Assembly (NCBI GenBank): GCA_028095005.1 | Contig: CM051460.1 | Span: 71,215,676-71,279,675, forward strand | Length of the DNA stretch: 64,000 nucleotides | Origin: Rhynchospora pubera | Taxonomy: Eukaryota > Streptophyta > Magnoliopsida > Poales > Cyperaceae | Direction: 5' to 3' | Shown: positions 43,849 to 57,039 of the stretch, in pieces | Layout: each line of letters opens with the position of its first letter | How positions within the stretch are numbered: position 1 is the stretch's first letter | The notes under the pieces: model-generated | Database searches by the model: none | Told to the model about the DNA's origin: nothing | The model's input: the letters and a program-made list of their open reading frames with translations, nothing else | Position numbers and translations under genes: made by a program

Positions 43849-46590
43849 AGCAATATATAACTGTGAATTGAATGAGATTAGGCAAAGTTCTATTGAGAAA
43901 ACCTATGGTGCATATTAATGTACGGAAGCTGCGGTGCATACTGATTCGAACTTTTGGATCTGTTTCAAAATGACCGATTTAAACCGTCCAATATGATCTC
44001 CATATTAAAATCTCCTAGTAGATCAAATTTTACATTTTTTGATATTTTTTAAGTATTTTTTTCGGATTTTTAAAAACTGCTGTTCAATTGGGCATGAGTT
44101 TTAATTTGAATTATCAATCCTCTCAATTCTCATTTATAATCGACAAAGAACTTTCTTGACCCCTCAAACTCCAAAATAAGAAACGACGTCAAACACGATT
44201 CAAAACCTCACCTGTTAAAAGCTGTTAAAAATTTTAAACGATCAATTCAAATCGCTCAATATGATCTTTATACTAAAATCTTCTTACAAATCAAAATTTA
44301 TATACATATATATTTAATTTTTTAACTATTTTTCTAATTTTCAAAATTGGAAGGTCCATAATTTTTTAGATTGAGCATATTTTAAAATTCCAAAATTAAA
44401 TTATAAAAATATTGAAAAAATATATAATTTGCTATCCATAGAGATTTTATTATGGTAACAATTTAATGAGGAGTTCAAATCGGACTTTTCTAATTTCAAA
44501 AATTAAAATTTCTTCATATTGGACGAGTTTATGTGTTCAACATGTTGGACTCTAGTACTCCTAGAAAGAAAAGAGACAAGAAACTTGACATAACAATGAT
44601 AACATAGAAAAATTTGAGATTTTTTTTTGTGCACATAACGATGAGCACGAACAAATAAATATCTTCTTTTCGATGTATAACAAATATATATATTTATTTG
44701 TTATATTTATTTATAGTTATTATAAAAAATAAATATCTTCTAATTGATTCTTGACGAAATTAAAAATATTTTTGTTAATATCACCAGACTATTAATTTCG
44801 GACGTTCATATATTTATGTCGTTGCATATTCCAGGACTTTGTTTGACTCTTTGTTGAATTTAATGGCTATGTGCCTTTCATAAAAAAAAAAAGATTAATT
44901 GTTGTCTGCTTTTTTTTTATTTCTTATTCAACTTGTTGGTCTTTACTTAACTTATTCGATGGAAGTCGTATGTACGTCTTGGATGGAGATCTTTCCTATC
45001 TTTCGAGATCCACCCAATAATATGGGTCAAAAAGGCAAAAAAAAAAAAGATTCGTTTTTAGCCTTTATAAAAAGAAAACTGATTCTTGAACCTCTTTCAC
45101 GCTCATGTCACGTCGAGGTACTGCAAAGAAAAAAACTACAAAATTCGATCCAATTTCTTATCGTCGAGTCGTTAACATGTCAACATTCCAAATTTTGTAT
45201 TGAATATTTGGTGACTCAGTAATGTCTCTTTTATTTCACAACCAAATTAACAAACCAAACACCCTAGAGGATTTGTTTGACAATTTAGGAATTGCACTAA
45301 ATTATACTATCTAATAATAAAAAAGAGAATAATGCTATTTAATAATAAAAAATGAAATGACCATTCAATTTTATTTTCAAGCTCTCTATGCTCGATTGAT
45401 AATATTGCATTTGAAATTGTGGTATTCCAAGTGGCTTGTAATTGTTAAAGTGAAAAGTCTTTTTTTCTTCTTTTTCTTTCTCTCTCCTTCTATATACCTG
45501 CATAAAGTACAGAGCGAAGATTTTGACTTAGGACTCAGGAGAGGTCGAGTTCGGTTAGCGCGAAAAATTTAAAGAAAATTACAAAAAAATTGAATAATTT
45601 CTTTATAAGCATGGTTTGTCTGAAAAAAAAAGTGTTTTTATGCTTTCGTATTTTGATATAAGTCACAAATTTATTAATTTAAATTTAGCTCCACGACTTT
45701 TGTAAAATTCATAAAAAAAATATTTTTATTATGGTTGATGCCGGTAGAAAATAAACAATACAATTCAAAAGTTGAAAAATTGTATAATGCTTATTTCTCA
45801 ATATAATTATTATACTTTGTCCTCCAAAAAATTTAACATTGCAAAGAACTTTGAAAATAAAAAATAAAAATAAAAAACAAAGTGTTCTCCAAATTGGAAA
45901 ACAAAAAAGAAAATATAAAATATTGAGGTAGACTAACATTAACCGTGAGTGGTGTATTATTATATCTCAATTATCAAAGTTTTAATGGCTCATCCTGACT
46001 GATCAATATGGTTTTCATATTGAAATCTCGTTGGGATCAAATTTTATATTTTAAAATTTGTTTAGTAAAAATTTGGTATTATACAAGATTCTTAATCTAA
46101 ATAATTTTGACGCCTCCAAAAATAAAAAAATTAAAATAGTAAAAAAGTTAAGAAAAATATAAATCTCTCTAATGAGATTTAATATGGAGAACACATTAGA
46201 TAATTCGAATCGCCATTACAACCTCGGTATAATCACGATTGATGGTTCATCCGTCAATTGGGATTAATTTTTGGTCTACTTCTAAAATGTATAGTCAAAC
46301 TTGTACCTCAATGACATTTCTTCTCGTTTTCCTTTTCGACAGAGTTTGCACAACCTTTATCCATTTCTAAAAATCACTTCAAAGCTTTTCCTTGCAAAAT
46401 TGCAATTACTTGTAATCTTAAAATTACTAATTATCTTCAATGTTCCACCAAAGACCAAACCAAGATATAGTTCATTTTGCTCGTCTTTCTGTCCACTGAT
46501 TTGCATAGCCTAGAAAACATTATTAGATGTTTCAATTTCTAATTATTTCATTATCATATTTTCTAAGAATTAGAATATAGATCTAGTGAT
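43849..46590. other. AT-rich region with foldback MITEs and DAO 3'-flank scraps
   Basis: Foldback elements of about 250 bp lie at 44235-44490 and 45975-46215: CAATATG-TC-ATATT-AAATCT at the left against AGATTTAAT.TGG near the right, with a half copy at 43965-44060. Short DAO-flank matches without exons lie at 44872 (TATGTGCCTTTCATAAAAAA), 45268 (TTGTTTGACAATTTAGGA, as after copy 4) and 46295-46400 (AACTTGTACCTCAATGAC, as after copy 2). No gene is supported; small frames (44899, 45357) are AT-driven. Confidence 0.45.
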
Positions 46591-46591
46591 A

Positions 46592-48156
46592 TTTGTATTG
46601 GAGTTATGTCCTAGAAGTCAATAGTTTAATGACTTAATTTAGTTTATGTTATTGATAATATTAGATCATTTGTTCCTTGAGTTATTATTGACAAATCATT
46701 CTGGTTGAAATTCTAAATTGTAGATCTTTGTGGATCATTGCTTATAATGACAATAATATTTCTAAAAGAGTCCATAATCTTGATATTAACGATGAACATT
46801 AATTACCATAGAAGATTAGTATGCAAAGTGATGATTAAGTTCTACAAATCAAGGGCAATTAAAGAGTTGCCAACTTAATTGCATATGTGTATGTTTCTGG
46901 AACATAACACAAGATTTGATCCAATAAAATAAATATATAGATTGTGTTATGTGTCATTATTTATTTCACATAAATTGAATTCTAAATTTTAGATAGTTCA
47001 GCTTTTCTACATGAGGGTTGGTTCGATAAATATTGTCTAACGCTAATTCCTGATAAGAGCTGCAATACGAACTATATTTAAGTTCACATGATTTGTGCGA
47101 AAAAAAGTTGTTTATCAAGAAAATCATGTCCCTCATTAGTAGACCTAGTGAGTGATGATATTTATCGGACCCCTTGATAGAGTTGGATTGTATACATGCA
47201 AACTATACGATTAACTCTAGATCAAGAAATGTATAATATGTAAGAATAACATATTTCTATCTTGAATTATGCAGAGATATCATGAGACATAAGAATCAAA
47301 ATTAGAAAATTATATGTTTCTTATATTGGATTGAAATACTATAAAAGTATGGTATTTATTTATGTTATTTATTTATGTCAATTATAAATCATAACGTGTT
47401 GCTGACACCGCTTATGATTATTGAAAATAAATGGTGATTTAATTTTCGTGGACAACATGACATAAATTCTTACGGGGTCACGCAGTACGAAGCTCTTAAA
47501 CAATAACACATTATATTTAGTTTATTCGTATTGAAAAATACAAAATATTATAGGTTACACAATTAATTATAAACCATTATGATTAATTATTTTAAGAGAT
47601 CATATGAAATTAAATTAAATATAAAGTCTAATTAAATAATAATGACACAAAAGGAGAATTTTTAGAAAAAACATTATGATATTTATTTATTTCTCAACTC
47701 AAATTAATATAATTATGTGAATTATATTAATTAATTGGTTATCTTTTAATATGTCGATTTGGTCCTAACTTTAAATGCAATTAAAGAGATCAACTAATAA
47801 GAGATAAAGACCAACTAATATGAGTTTGGAAGCCCGTATCCTCACTATGGTTAGGTAAAGAGTAATATATAAGTACCGCTTGATTGGGAATTAGGGTAAT
47901 CTTTTGTGCCTCATTTTCTCTCTCTTCCTCCATGGTCAAAATACCTCTTGAGAAGATTCTACCTAAGTTAGAGCTTCTATAGTGATTTGTTTCAAATTCC
48001 TACCGAGATCTGGCCTAAAAACACGTAGGTTACAAGTTTAGAATTTTATCGAACAAATCCGTTACAACCAAGTCTAGATCTACCGAACTTTTGGCATTCT
48101 AAGACTTAAACAGAACCAAAACTTCGAAAAGGAGCCTTGTGGCTCTGATACTAGTG
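46592..48156. mobile_element. LTR-retrotransposon-like sequence (Copia-type wording)
   Basis: TATTGGAGTTATGTCCTAGA at about 46598 resembles the start of widespread plant Copia LTRs, and the following long AT-rich, gene-less kilobase with ACGGGGTCACGCAG (47474) fits such an LTR. GGCTCTGATAC (48140) is the reverse complement of the initiator-Met tRNA primer-binding core, pointing to a minus-strand element border here. GACACAAAAGGAGAATTTTTAG is present at 47642 and again near 48591. The two signals disagree in orientation, so this may be two overlapping relics. No gag-pol frame. Confidence 0.35.
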
Positions 48157-50500
48157 AAGGTTTAACTAGGTATAAACCTATATGCATATCTATTTCTATA
48201 AATATAAATACAAAGAACTAGATATACCGCAATGAATTATCGAACGCTTAGACTCTTGTCGAAGTTCGGTTTCGCAACGCCTTGTCTCTCTCTGCGTACG
48301 TAATCGGTACATGACAAACTTACTATAGGCCTTGGTGTCACCTTCCACGATACCAAGTGCCAGTCTCTTATGCGTGTTGTACCTGATTGTTCCAAACACT
48401 CAGTTGGCTTCCTCCCTCTCAAACCTCTGATATCTCGTATTTATATTGTTATCTTGACTAGACTTTACATTGAAATTGTGACCGAACCAATGATATTCAC
48501 TTTGCTTTTGTATTTTATTTGGCAAGATTGGATACTGCCATGGATTTTGACGTGTCTTGTAGAAACTTGGTGGATTGGTCACAATAATGACACAAAAGGG
48601 AGAATTTTTAGGAAAAAAAAATGACTAAATGGAATCCATAACATTGTAGAGCTCATCCTAAGCTCTTCAATGATCTTTGAATCATCTCAATCGGGGTCCG
48701 GATGAAGAAATTGGGTCAAAATGCTATTGGTGCGTAATGCTGGATGCACAGGAATTCAGACCAAATTAGGATCAATTCGGACCGAATTGTCATTCTTTGT
48801 TTTCACTGTTCGGACTGAATCAGATGGAATTCGATCCGAATTGACATACGCGGAAGGTTCTGGTTATACTTGGAAGGGAGTTTTCTCTTATGGGAACGTC
48901 CCTAGGTCAGTTTGCAACATTTGGAAAGTTGTTAGGGGTCCAGGAAAGGAGAGAAAGAATATAAATATGCCTCATTTCTTTGGGAGAGGGTATCTTTCAT
49001 TCAGCTACCAATCTCCCACCTCTCACCATCGTTCTCACGTCGAAATACGTGCAATTTTCACTTTTCCAGCAACATTCGATCATGGTAGCGACTTTGGAGC
49101 GATTCTAGACACAACGGTGGCAGATTCAATCTAACCACAGCTCTAGATGTTCGGTATTTTGATTTTGAAGGAATTATCGGTTTATTTCTTCTTTTTTCTT
49201 AATATTTGATCAGATAGAGTTTGTATCTTACTTATTTATAATTGTAGTTCGTTTTATTTGCATGTTAGGCTAAAACTCATGTTGTCTTAGGATTTAGGTT
49301 TGTCATGTGATACTTGATATATTATTATGCCATGTAATTTATTTGTTGGAATTTAATTGCTTACTTGTTTGAATTGATTTGTTGATTATGTTACTTTTAG
49401 ATGAATGGCCACATCTAATTTAGGATTAAATAAGTTGATTGATTATTTTAATTTAGATAAGTACTTGAGATAGGTTAAAAGGTGAAAGTTAATCAACGAG
49501 TAACTGAAAGGTGAAAGTTTTTATTTAAATGACAGTTTGTAATAGATGTCTCGTAGAAAAACCAGTAAACTCAAGTAGGTCTACCAACATACAAAAACTG
49601 AGGTACAATACACTTGGTGAGTTACCAAATACCGTGTTCAATAGACGATGACAGAGGACTAGGGAGTTCAGGTATGGTTAGATGGACCCTTCGCATGACT
49701 AATTCAACAAAATCAAGTAGAATATAACATTCATGTAGTGAAATGCAGACCGGATTGGACACAATTCGGACCAAATTGTTGAGTCAGAACACGACTGTGC
49801 AATGATTCACATTCTTACCACCAAATCGAAGTGAAATTGAACCCTAAGACATTTTTAATAGCATATATCAAACCCAGGAAGCACCTCAAAATTATTTATT
49901 TTAAATATTTTTTATTAAATTTCATCTTTACTTTAATTAATCGATTTTAAACCAAAATACCATAAAGATTTACCATCTAGCTTTAGCAAAGCAAATAAGA
50001 TTAGTAGTCATCACCGTCTCTGTGAGATCGACCCTCAAGTTGTACCACAAACGATAAGATCGGTAGACTCGAGGTTTATTTTGATTTAGGTTTTGCCTTA
50101 CGATCACCCTCCATCTGTCTTTGTTGGAACAGACAGAATTCGCAGATCTAGAGAGTCAGAGGGCGGTTACAATTAGAGAAATATATATAGGAGTTGGTTT
50201 GAAAAGATAGAGTTTGTTGGTCTCAAATTCCAATCCCTGTGGTTCGCTTGCCCTCCCCTTAGAACGGCTAGATACACACTTTTACTAACAATTTTGTTTA
50301 CGGTGGTATTTCATGGCTTCTCAAATTTTAATACAAAAGCTTAAAAGTCACATAAATAACTAGAAGAAACTTGTGACATTTCTCTACATGCACAGAAGGC
50401 ATTATGTGTTAGTAAGATTATGTGTTGTCACATTTATCCCTGGTATATTGGAGAAATCTTTTTAAAAGAAAAGTGCCTATCAGGCCCTTGCCATTTAAAT
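48157..50500. mobile_element. Retrotransposon debris without recognisable pol
   Basis: Read on the minus strand, 48715-48157 looks LTR-like, with a TATA word (CAATATAAATACGAG, from about 48450) and ends at the primer-binding-like motif. On the plus strand, 48721-49134 is an open 137-codon frame with no recognised domain, rich in repeated GAATTCGGACCGAATT-type words. GTCTCTGTGAGATCGACCCT (50016) resembles the TCCCTGTGGGATCGACCC motif seen in Athila-type Ty3-gypsy elements. Decayed; boundaries uncertain. Confidence 0.35.
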
Positions 50501-50540
50501 TTAATCTATATCTATAAATACTTCAATTCTAGGAGTATTT

Positions 50541-52158
50541 TCTACAATAATATTGATGATGTCATCATCATATCTCCAAATACTATCATCTCCATTTTTC
50601 TAAAATTGGAGCCTCCATTTTTAAAATTTCAGATCAAATATAGTTGTATTTTTAAATTGTTATAACACCTTTAAAAAATTATTTGGTGATAAAAATTTAT
50701 ATGCAATCTCATAAAAATATGTTGAATTTATTTATATATATATTTTTAACTATAGAATTAGAAAATATTTTAAATAATTTTCTTATTCTCATTAAATTTT
50801 TTTCTATTATAGTTTTATTTGTTAATTGTTTGAAGGATTTGAAAAAATCATTAGGCCGTGAAAATTTATGTGCTTACTCAAAGATATATGAAGAATTTAG
50901 TGACATGAAATTTTATAATTATAACTTGTAAATATTTTAAATAATTTTTTCAATCTCATAAAAAATCCCCATAATTTTATAAATTTCAATAGTATTTTAA
51001 TTATTTAAAGGAATTTATGACTTTATTTATGCATAAATTTTTATATAAATGTTTTGAAAATTATGTAATATTTATCCATTCCATAGAGCTATTTTTAATA
51101 TAAGCATACAATTTTGTGCAATATAAAATATAATTGAGATTAATTATTAATCTAATTGGCTGTAAAAAATTTATATCTTTCATCACAAAAATATAAAATT
51201 TAATAATTATAGAGTTCTAAATATTTTTTAAAATTTTTAAATATGATTACTGAATTATATTATTTCAGAAAATATAATTCAACTTCTAATTGTTTCCAAA
51301 CATTTCCAAAATATGTTGATGTATAAATTTCTATACATCATAAAAAAATTTATACAAAAATCTAATTATATGAACCTTTTAGATTTTACACTTTTGCAAT
51401 ATTTTATATAATTTTTCATATCTATAAATTTCATAATAATATTTTAAATGTTGAATTGTTGACATATATTCCTAGATTGATTTTTTTTAAAATTTTACAT
51501 GTATGCATACAAAATTATGTTGATACAATGATATGGAATTTTTTTATATTTTTAGCAATTTTCATCTGTTTAAAATTTTACAAATTCTATAGAACTGCAT
51601 AACTTTTAAAATTTTGGCGATTTTTTAAAATTAATTTTTCATCAAATTTTATATGAATTGTAAATATTAGAAATCCATTGTTGCTAAGTAATTTAAATTA
51701 TTTGTAAGATAGTATTTAATTTTATTGGTATTCAATTATTGATTATCAATAATAAGAAAAATAAAAGTTGATTGAATTGGTAAAACTTGAAAAATTTTAA
51801 GATAGTTGGTTTTGTCCAAGTTGAACACGGTCGGTTTTGTTCTCATAATTCTAACACTTTTAAACAAAATATTTAATGGTTACATGTCATCCTTTACTTT
51901 CTATATATTAAAGATGATAGAGACAATTAAGGTCTCTTGAAAAAAAAAAAATCTCCAAAAACAATAGGTCCGACATAAATGATAAATATATTATAAATGG
52001 CACACATACCAAACTATGCAATTAATTACAATCAAAAGATCAATTGTAAGATAATTTGGTATTTATTAAATATTTACAATCATAATTCTAGCCCTTATAA
52101 AAATTATAAGTTGACCTTAAGACTCCTCTCATCGCGCGAAGTGCAAATCCATAGCTGG
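50541..52158 (+). mobile_element. Putative AT-rich non-autonomous Helitron, copy 2
   Basis: Starts TCTACAATAATATTGATG-ATGTCATCATC and is colinear with 30465-31640 over about 1 kb. At the 3' side ATCGCGCGAAGTGCAAAT (52131) is a decayed version of the hairpin at 17334, followed by ATAG-CTGG-T (CTRR at 52155-52158). The hairpin now pairs only partly. No coding capacity. Confidence 0.5.
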
Positions 52159-53203
52159 TTATTAAAAATTTCAAAGTTTTAGTAACATGCAAAAATATCT
52201 GGCATTCGTGACTTGGAGCTTCTCCAAATTTGTCAAGTGGCAAAGAGAGGTAATGAAGGACACACTTTCTGGATGGTAACAAACAGACAAACTACAAAGA
52301 GCTAGAACAAAGTTGATGTATATATATATAGGGAAATTCTGGCATGCGGGTCCTTTATTTGGACCGTCCATTTCTTTTGAATCGGACGGCTCAGGATCAC
52401 AAAATTAATGTCGGACCTCAAAATTTATTATGTTAAATTTAACAGATCAGTTTTAACGGAAGGGTAAAATCGTCTATTTACTCGGACCGTCCCCACGTTT
52501 ATTTCGTATTATCCTCCGCCGCATACTCTATCCACCTCTCCTCTCCTGTCTTGTCTCCATCTCCCGCTAGCAACGATCCGTGTGCGAATCGGCACCGAAG
52601 ATGAAATCGCCTGTGTTTCTCTCCCGTTTCCATCAACCATTCAAGTAATCAAGTTTGTGTCAGCACCAAGGACAGCTTCGCTTGACGCACCATGAACTTG
52701 GTGATCAATCACCTTGGCGACCTCTACTTTTGGTACTGATCTTTACTTATTGTCTTGTGGTGATAAATTGAATTGGTGCCTGGTGGAAAGTACTCTCTTC
52801 CTATGTAAATGCTAGCAATAGCCTATTTACTGTAATGACTAAAATCTTTCAATTGTGTTGCGTGCTCAATTGTCTAACTGCCGTCCCAATCCAACCATAA
52901 TTTGCGCCTGTAGAGTGTAGATATTCCCAAGTTTCTCGTGTATCATAGAATTTGTTGCAAATTGACTCATATTTACCTAATTTTAGATAAATTGCTCATT
53001 AATAAAAATTGAAACTGCAGTTGAATTTCGAGTGGACAAAAAATTGAAATTCTTTTCTGAAATATATATATTTTTAAATCACTAAGCAATATAATTGTTC
53101 TACATTTATTGACATTTTAAGTAGATAGTTATTTTTATATGACACATTAGTTCAAACTCATTTTTATTTTTAACAAACTTTTAAAATGTGTTTTTTCTGT
53201 ATG
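52159..53203. other. Element end and possible gene fragment before the satellite
   Basis: GGGAAATTCTGGCATGCGGG (52332) looks like a transposon terminus and is followed by TTTGGACCGTCCA and GAATCGGACGGCTC. 52500-52740 is GC-richer and UTR/exon-like (CTCTCCTCTCCTGTCTTG; an ATG at 52692 followed by 13 codons and a possible donor TTTTG-GTACTGA). No protein recognised. The remainder is AT-rich. Confidence 0.35.
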
Positions 53204-56200
53204 ACAATACAAGCATAAGAGCTATTAACTTGCTAAAACAAATTACTTCTTCATTAAATCATAGAAACGATTCAAAAAAATTTATTTAGGACAAATTTGA
53301 GTTTTACAAATTTAATATTTTATTTTGGACAATATTTCCAATTTTAAAAATTGATAAAAGGAAATTGATGATATTTTAATATGAACAATGATATTTGGCG
53401 ATTAAATCACCTTACGTGTTTGGATTGTTTATTTGAACTTCTGAATTAAAGATCTATTTCGGGTTTGATAGAGCGATTAGTCAAAGCAGCCCTCCTTAGT
53501 TTAATATACAATACAAGCATAAGAGCTATTAACTTGCTAAAACAAATTACTTCTTCATTAAATCATAGAAACGATTAAAAAAAATTTATTTAGGACAAAT
53601 TTGAGTTTTACAAATTTAATATTTTATTTTGGACAATATTTCCAATTTAAAAAATTGATAAAAGGAAATTTATGATATTTTAATATGAACAATGATATTT
53701 GGCGATTAAATCACCTTACGTGTTTGGATTGTTTATTTGAACTTCTGAATTAAAGATCTATTTCGGGTTTGATAGAGCGATTAGTCAAAGCAGCCCTCCT
53801 TAGTTTAATATACAATACAAGCATAAGAGCTATTAACTTGCTAAAACAAATTACTTCTTCATTAAATCATAGAAACGATTCAAAAAAATATATTTAGGAC
53901 AAATTTGAGTTTTACAAATTTAATATTTTATTTTGGACAATATTTCCAATTTTAAAAATTGATAAAAGGAAATTTATGATATTTTAATATGAACAATGAT
54001 ATTTGGCGATTAAATCACCTTACGTGTTTGGATTGTTTATTTGAACTTCTGAATTAAAGATCTATTTCGGGTTTGATAGAGCGATTAGTCAAAGCAGCCC
54101 TCCTTAGTTTAATATACAATACAAGCATAAGAGCTATTAACTTGCTAAAACAAATTACTTCTTCATTAAATCATAGAAACGATTCAAAAAAATTTATTTA
54201 GGACAAATTTGAGTTTTACAAATTTAATATTTTATTTTGGACAATATTTCCAATTTTAAAAATTGATAAAAGGAAATTTATGATATTTTAATATGAACAA
54301 TGATATTTGGCGATTAAATCACCTTACGTGTTTGGATTGTTTATTTGAACTTCTGAATTAAAGATCTATTTCGGGTTTGATAGAGCGATTAGTCAAAGCA
54401 GCCCTCCTTAGTTTAATATACAATACAAGCATAAGAGCTATTAACTTGCTAAAACAAATTACTTCTTCATTAAATCATAGAAACGATTCAACTAAATTTT
54501 ATTTAGGACAAATTTGAGTTTTACAAATTTAATATTTTATTTTGGACAATATTTCCAATTTTAAAAATTGATAAAAGGAAATTTATGATATTTTAATATG
54601 AACAATGATATTTGGCGATTAAATCACCTTACGTGTTTGGATTGTTTATTTGAACTTCTGAATTAAAGATCTATTTCGGGTTTGATAGAGCGATTAGTCA
54701 AAGCAGCCCTCCTTAGTTTAATATACAATACAAGCATAAGAGCTATTAACTTGCTAAAACAAATTACTTCTTCATTAAATCATAGAAACGATTAAAAAAA
54801 ATTTATTTAGGACAAATTTGAGTTTTACAAATTTAATATTTTATTTTGGACAATATTTCCAATTTAAAAAATTGATAAAAGGAAATTTATGATATTTTAA
54901 TATGAACAATGATATTTGGCGATTAAATCACCTTACGTGTTTGGATTGTTTATTTGAACTTCTGAATTAAAGATCTATTTCGGGTTTGATAGAGCGATTA
55001 GTCAAAGCAGCCCTCCTTAGTTTAATATACAATACAAGCATAAGAGCTATTAATTTGCTAAAACAAATTACTTCTTCATTAAATCATAGAAACGATTCAA
55101 AAAAATATATTTAGGACAAATTTGAGTTTTACAAATTTAATATTTTATTTTGGACAATATTTCCAATTTTAAAAATTGATAAAAGGAAATTTATGATATT
55201 TTAATATGAACAATGATATTTGGCGATTAAATCACCTTACGTGTTTGGATTGTTTATTTGAACTTCTGAATTAAAGATCTATTTCGGGTTTGATAGAGCG
55301 ATTAGTCAAAGCAGCCCTCCTTAGTTTAATATACAATACAAGCATAAGAGCTATTAACTTGCTAAAACAAATTACTTCTTCATTAAATCATAGAAACGAT
55401 TCAAAAAAATTTATTTAGGACAAATTTGAGTTTTACAAATTTAATATTTTATTTTGGACAATATTTCCAATTTTAAAAATTGATAAAAGGAAATTTATGA
55501 TATTTTAATATGAACAATGATATTTGGCGATTAAATCACCTTACGTGTTTGGATTGTTTATTTGAACTTCTGAATTAAAGATCTATTTCCGGTTTGATAG
55601 AGCGATTAGTCAAAGCAGCCCTCCTTAGTTTAATATACAATACAAGCATAAGAGCTATTAACTTGCTAAAACAAATTACTTCTTCATTAAATCATAGAAA
55701 CGATTCAACTAAATTTTATTTAGGACAAATTTGAGTTTTACAAATTTAATATTTTATTTTGGACAATATTTCCAATTTTAAAAATTGATAAAAGGAAATT
55801 TATGATATTTTAATATGAACAATGATATTTGGCGATTAAATCACCTTACGTGTTTGGATTGTTTATTTGAACTTCTGAATTAAAGATCTATTTCGGGTTT
55901 GATAGAGCGATTAGTCAAAGCAGCCCTCCTTAGTTTAATATACAATACAAGCATAAGAGCTATTAACTTGCTAAAACAAATTACTTCTTCATTAAATCAT
56001 AGAAACGATTCAACTAAATTTTATTTAGGACAAATTTGAGTTTTACAAAAAAATATTTTATTTTGGACAATATTTTCAATTTTAAAAATTGATAAAAGAA
56101 AATTGATGATATTTTAATACGAACAATGATATTTGGCGATTAAATCACCTTACGTGTTTGGATTGTTTATTCGAACTTCTGAATTAAAGATCTATTTCGG

Positions 56201-56760
56201 GTTTGATAGAGCGATTAGTCAAAGCAGCCCTCCTTAGTTTAATATACAATACAAGCATAAGAGCTATTAACTTGCTAAAACAAATTACTTCTTCATTAAA
56301 TCATAGAAACGATTCAACTAAATTTTATTTAGGACAAATTTGAGTTTTACAAAAAAATATTTTATTTTGGACAATATTTTCAATTTTAAAAATTGATAAA
56401 AGAAAATTGATGATATTTTAATACGAACAATGATATTTGGCGATTAAATCACCTTACGTGTTTGGATTGTTTATTTGAACTTCTGAATTAAAGATCTATT
56501 TCGGGTTTGATAGAGCGATTAGTCAAAGCAGCCCTCCTTAGTTTAATATACAATACAAGCATAAGAGCTATTAACTTGCTAAAACAAATTACTTCTTCAT
56601 TAAATCATAGAAACGATTCAACTAAATTTTATTTAGGACAAATTTGAGTTTTACAAATTTAATATTTTATTTTGGACAATATTTCCAATTTTTAAAAATT
56701 GATAAAAAAAATTTATGATATTTTGGACAATAGTTTAGGTTTTCAAATTTAATATTTCAT
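53204..56760. repeat. 304-bp tandem repeat array with four-unit higher-order structure
   Basis: The anchor TAGTTTAATATACAATACAA recurs at 53497, 53801, 54105, 54409, 54714, 55018, 55322, 55626, 55931, 56235 and 56539: spacings of 304 or 305 bp, about 11.7 units. Units are nearly identical, differing mainly after GAAACGATT. Variants a (CAAAAAAATTTATTT), b (AAAAAAAATTTATTT), c (CAAAAAAATATATTT) and d (CAACTAAATTTTATTT) run a-bcad-bcad-d-d-d, so a 1217-bp tetramer is repeated exactly twice. The last two full units share further changes (TTTACAAAAAAATATT, TACGAACAATG). No reading frame. The first unit lacks its start and the last decays after about 56700. Confidence 0.95.
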
Positions 56761-57039
56761 GCATAATAATTCGGCGATAAAATCAAAATATACCAACTAA
56801 AAACTGTAAAAACTATGCAGCATAGTTGTCCACGTCATCTATCCATGAGTACGATCCGTGACTCATAAAACCAACCAATCATGAAATGCCATGTGTAATA
56901 AAAAAATTATGAAGTTTTACAAAAAACGGTTATCTAAACGAAGTTTACGGAAATTAGTACCAGAATTAAATTTTTTGGTGGGAAAATTACTCGGATGCCA
57001 TCGATAAAAAAATTTAGCAGTTATCATGTCATATTCCTG
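56761..57039. other. Junction between the satellite and the ARGLU1-like fragment
   Basis: Contains GGGAAAATTACTCGGATGCC (56980), similar in wording and direction to the presumed element end at 52332. No partner inverted end found. Confidence 0.35.

Noticed and set aside
48196..48422. Two overlapping minus-strand frames of 61-67 codons
   Set aside because: Inside LTR-like sequence, no ATG context or homology; treated as retrotransposon debris.
53204..56760. Regular direct repeats that might suggest a CRISPR array
   Set aside because: Units of 304 bp are contiguous with no unique spacers, and the genome is a plant's; it is a satellite array.
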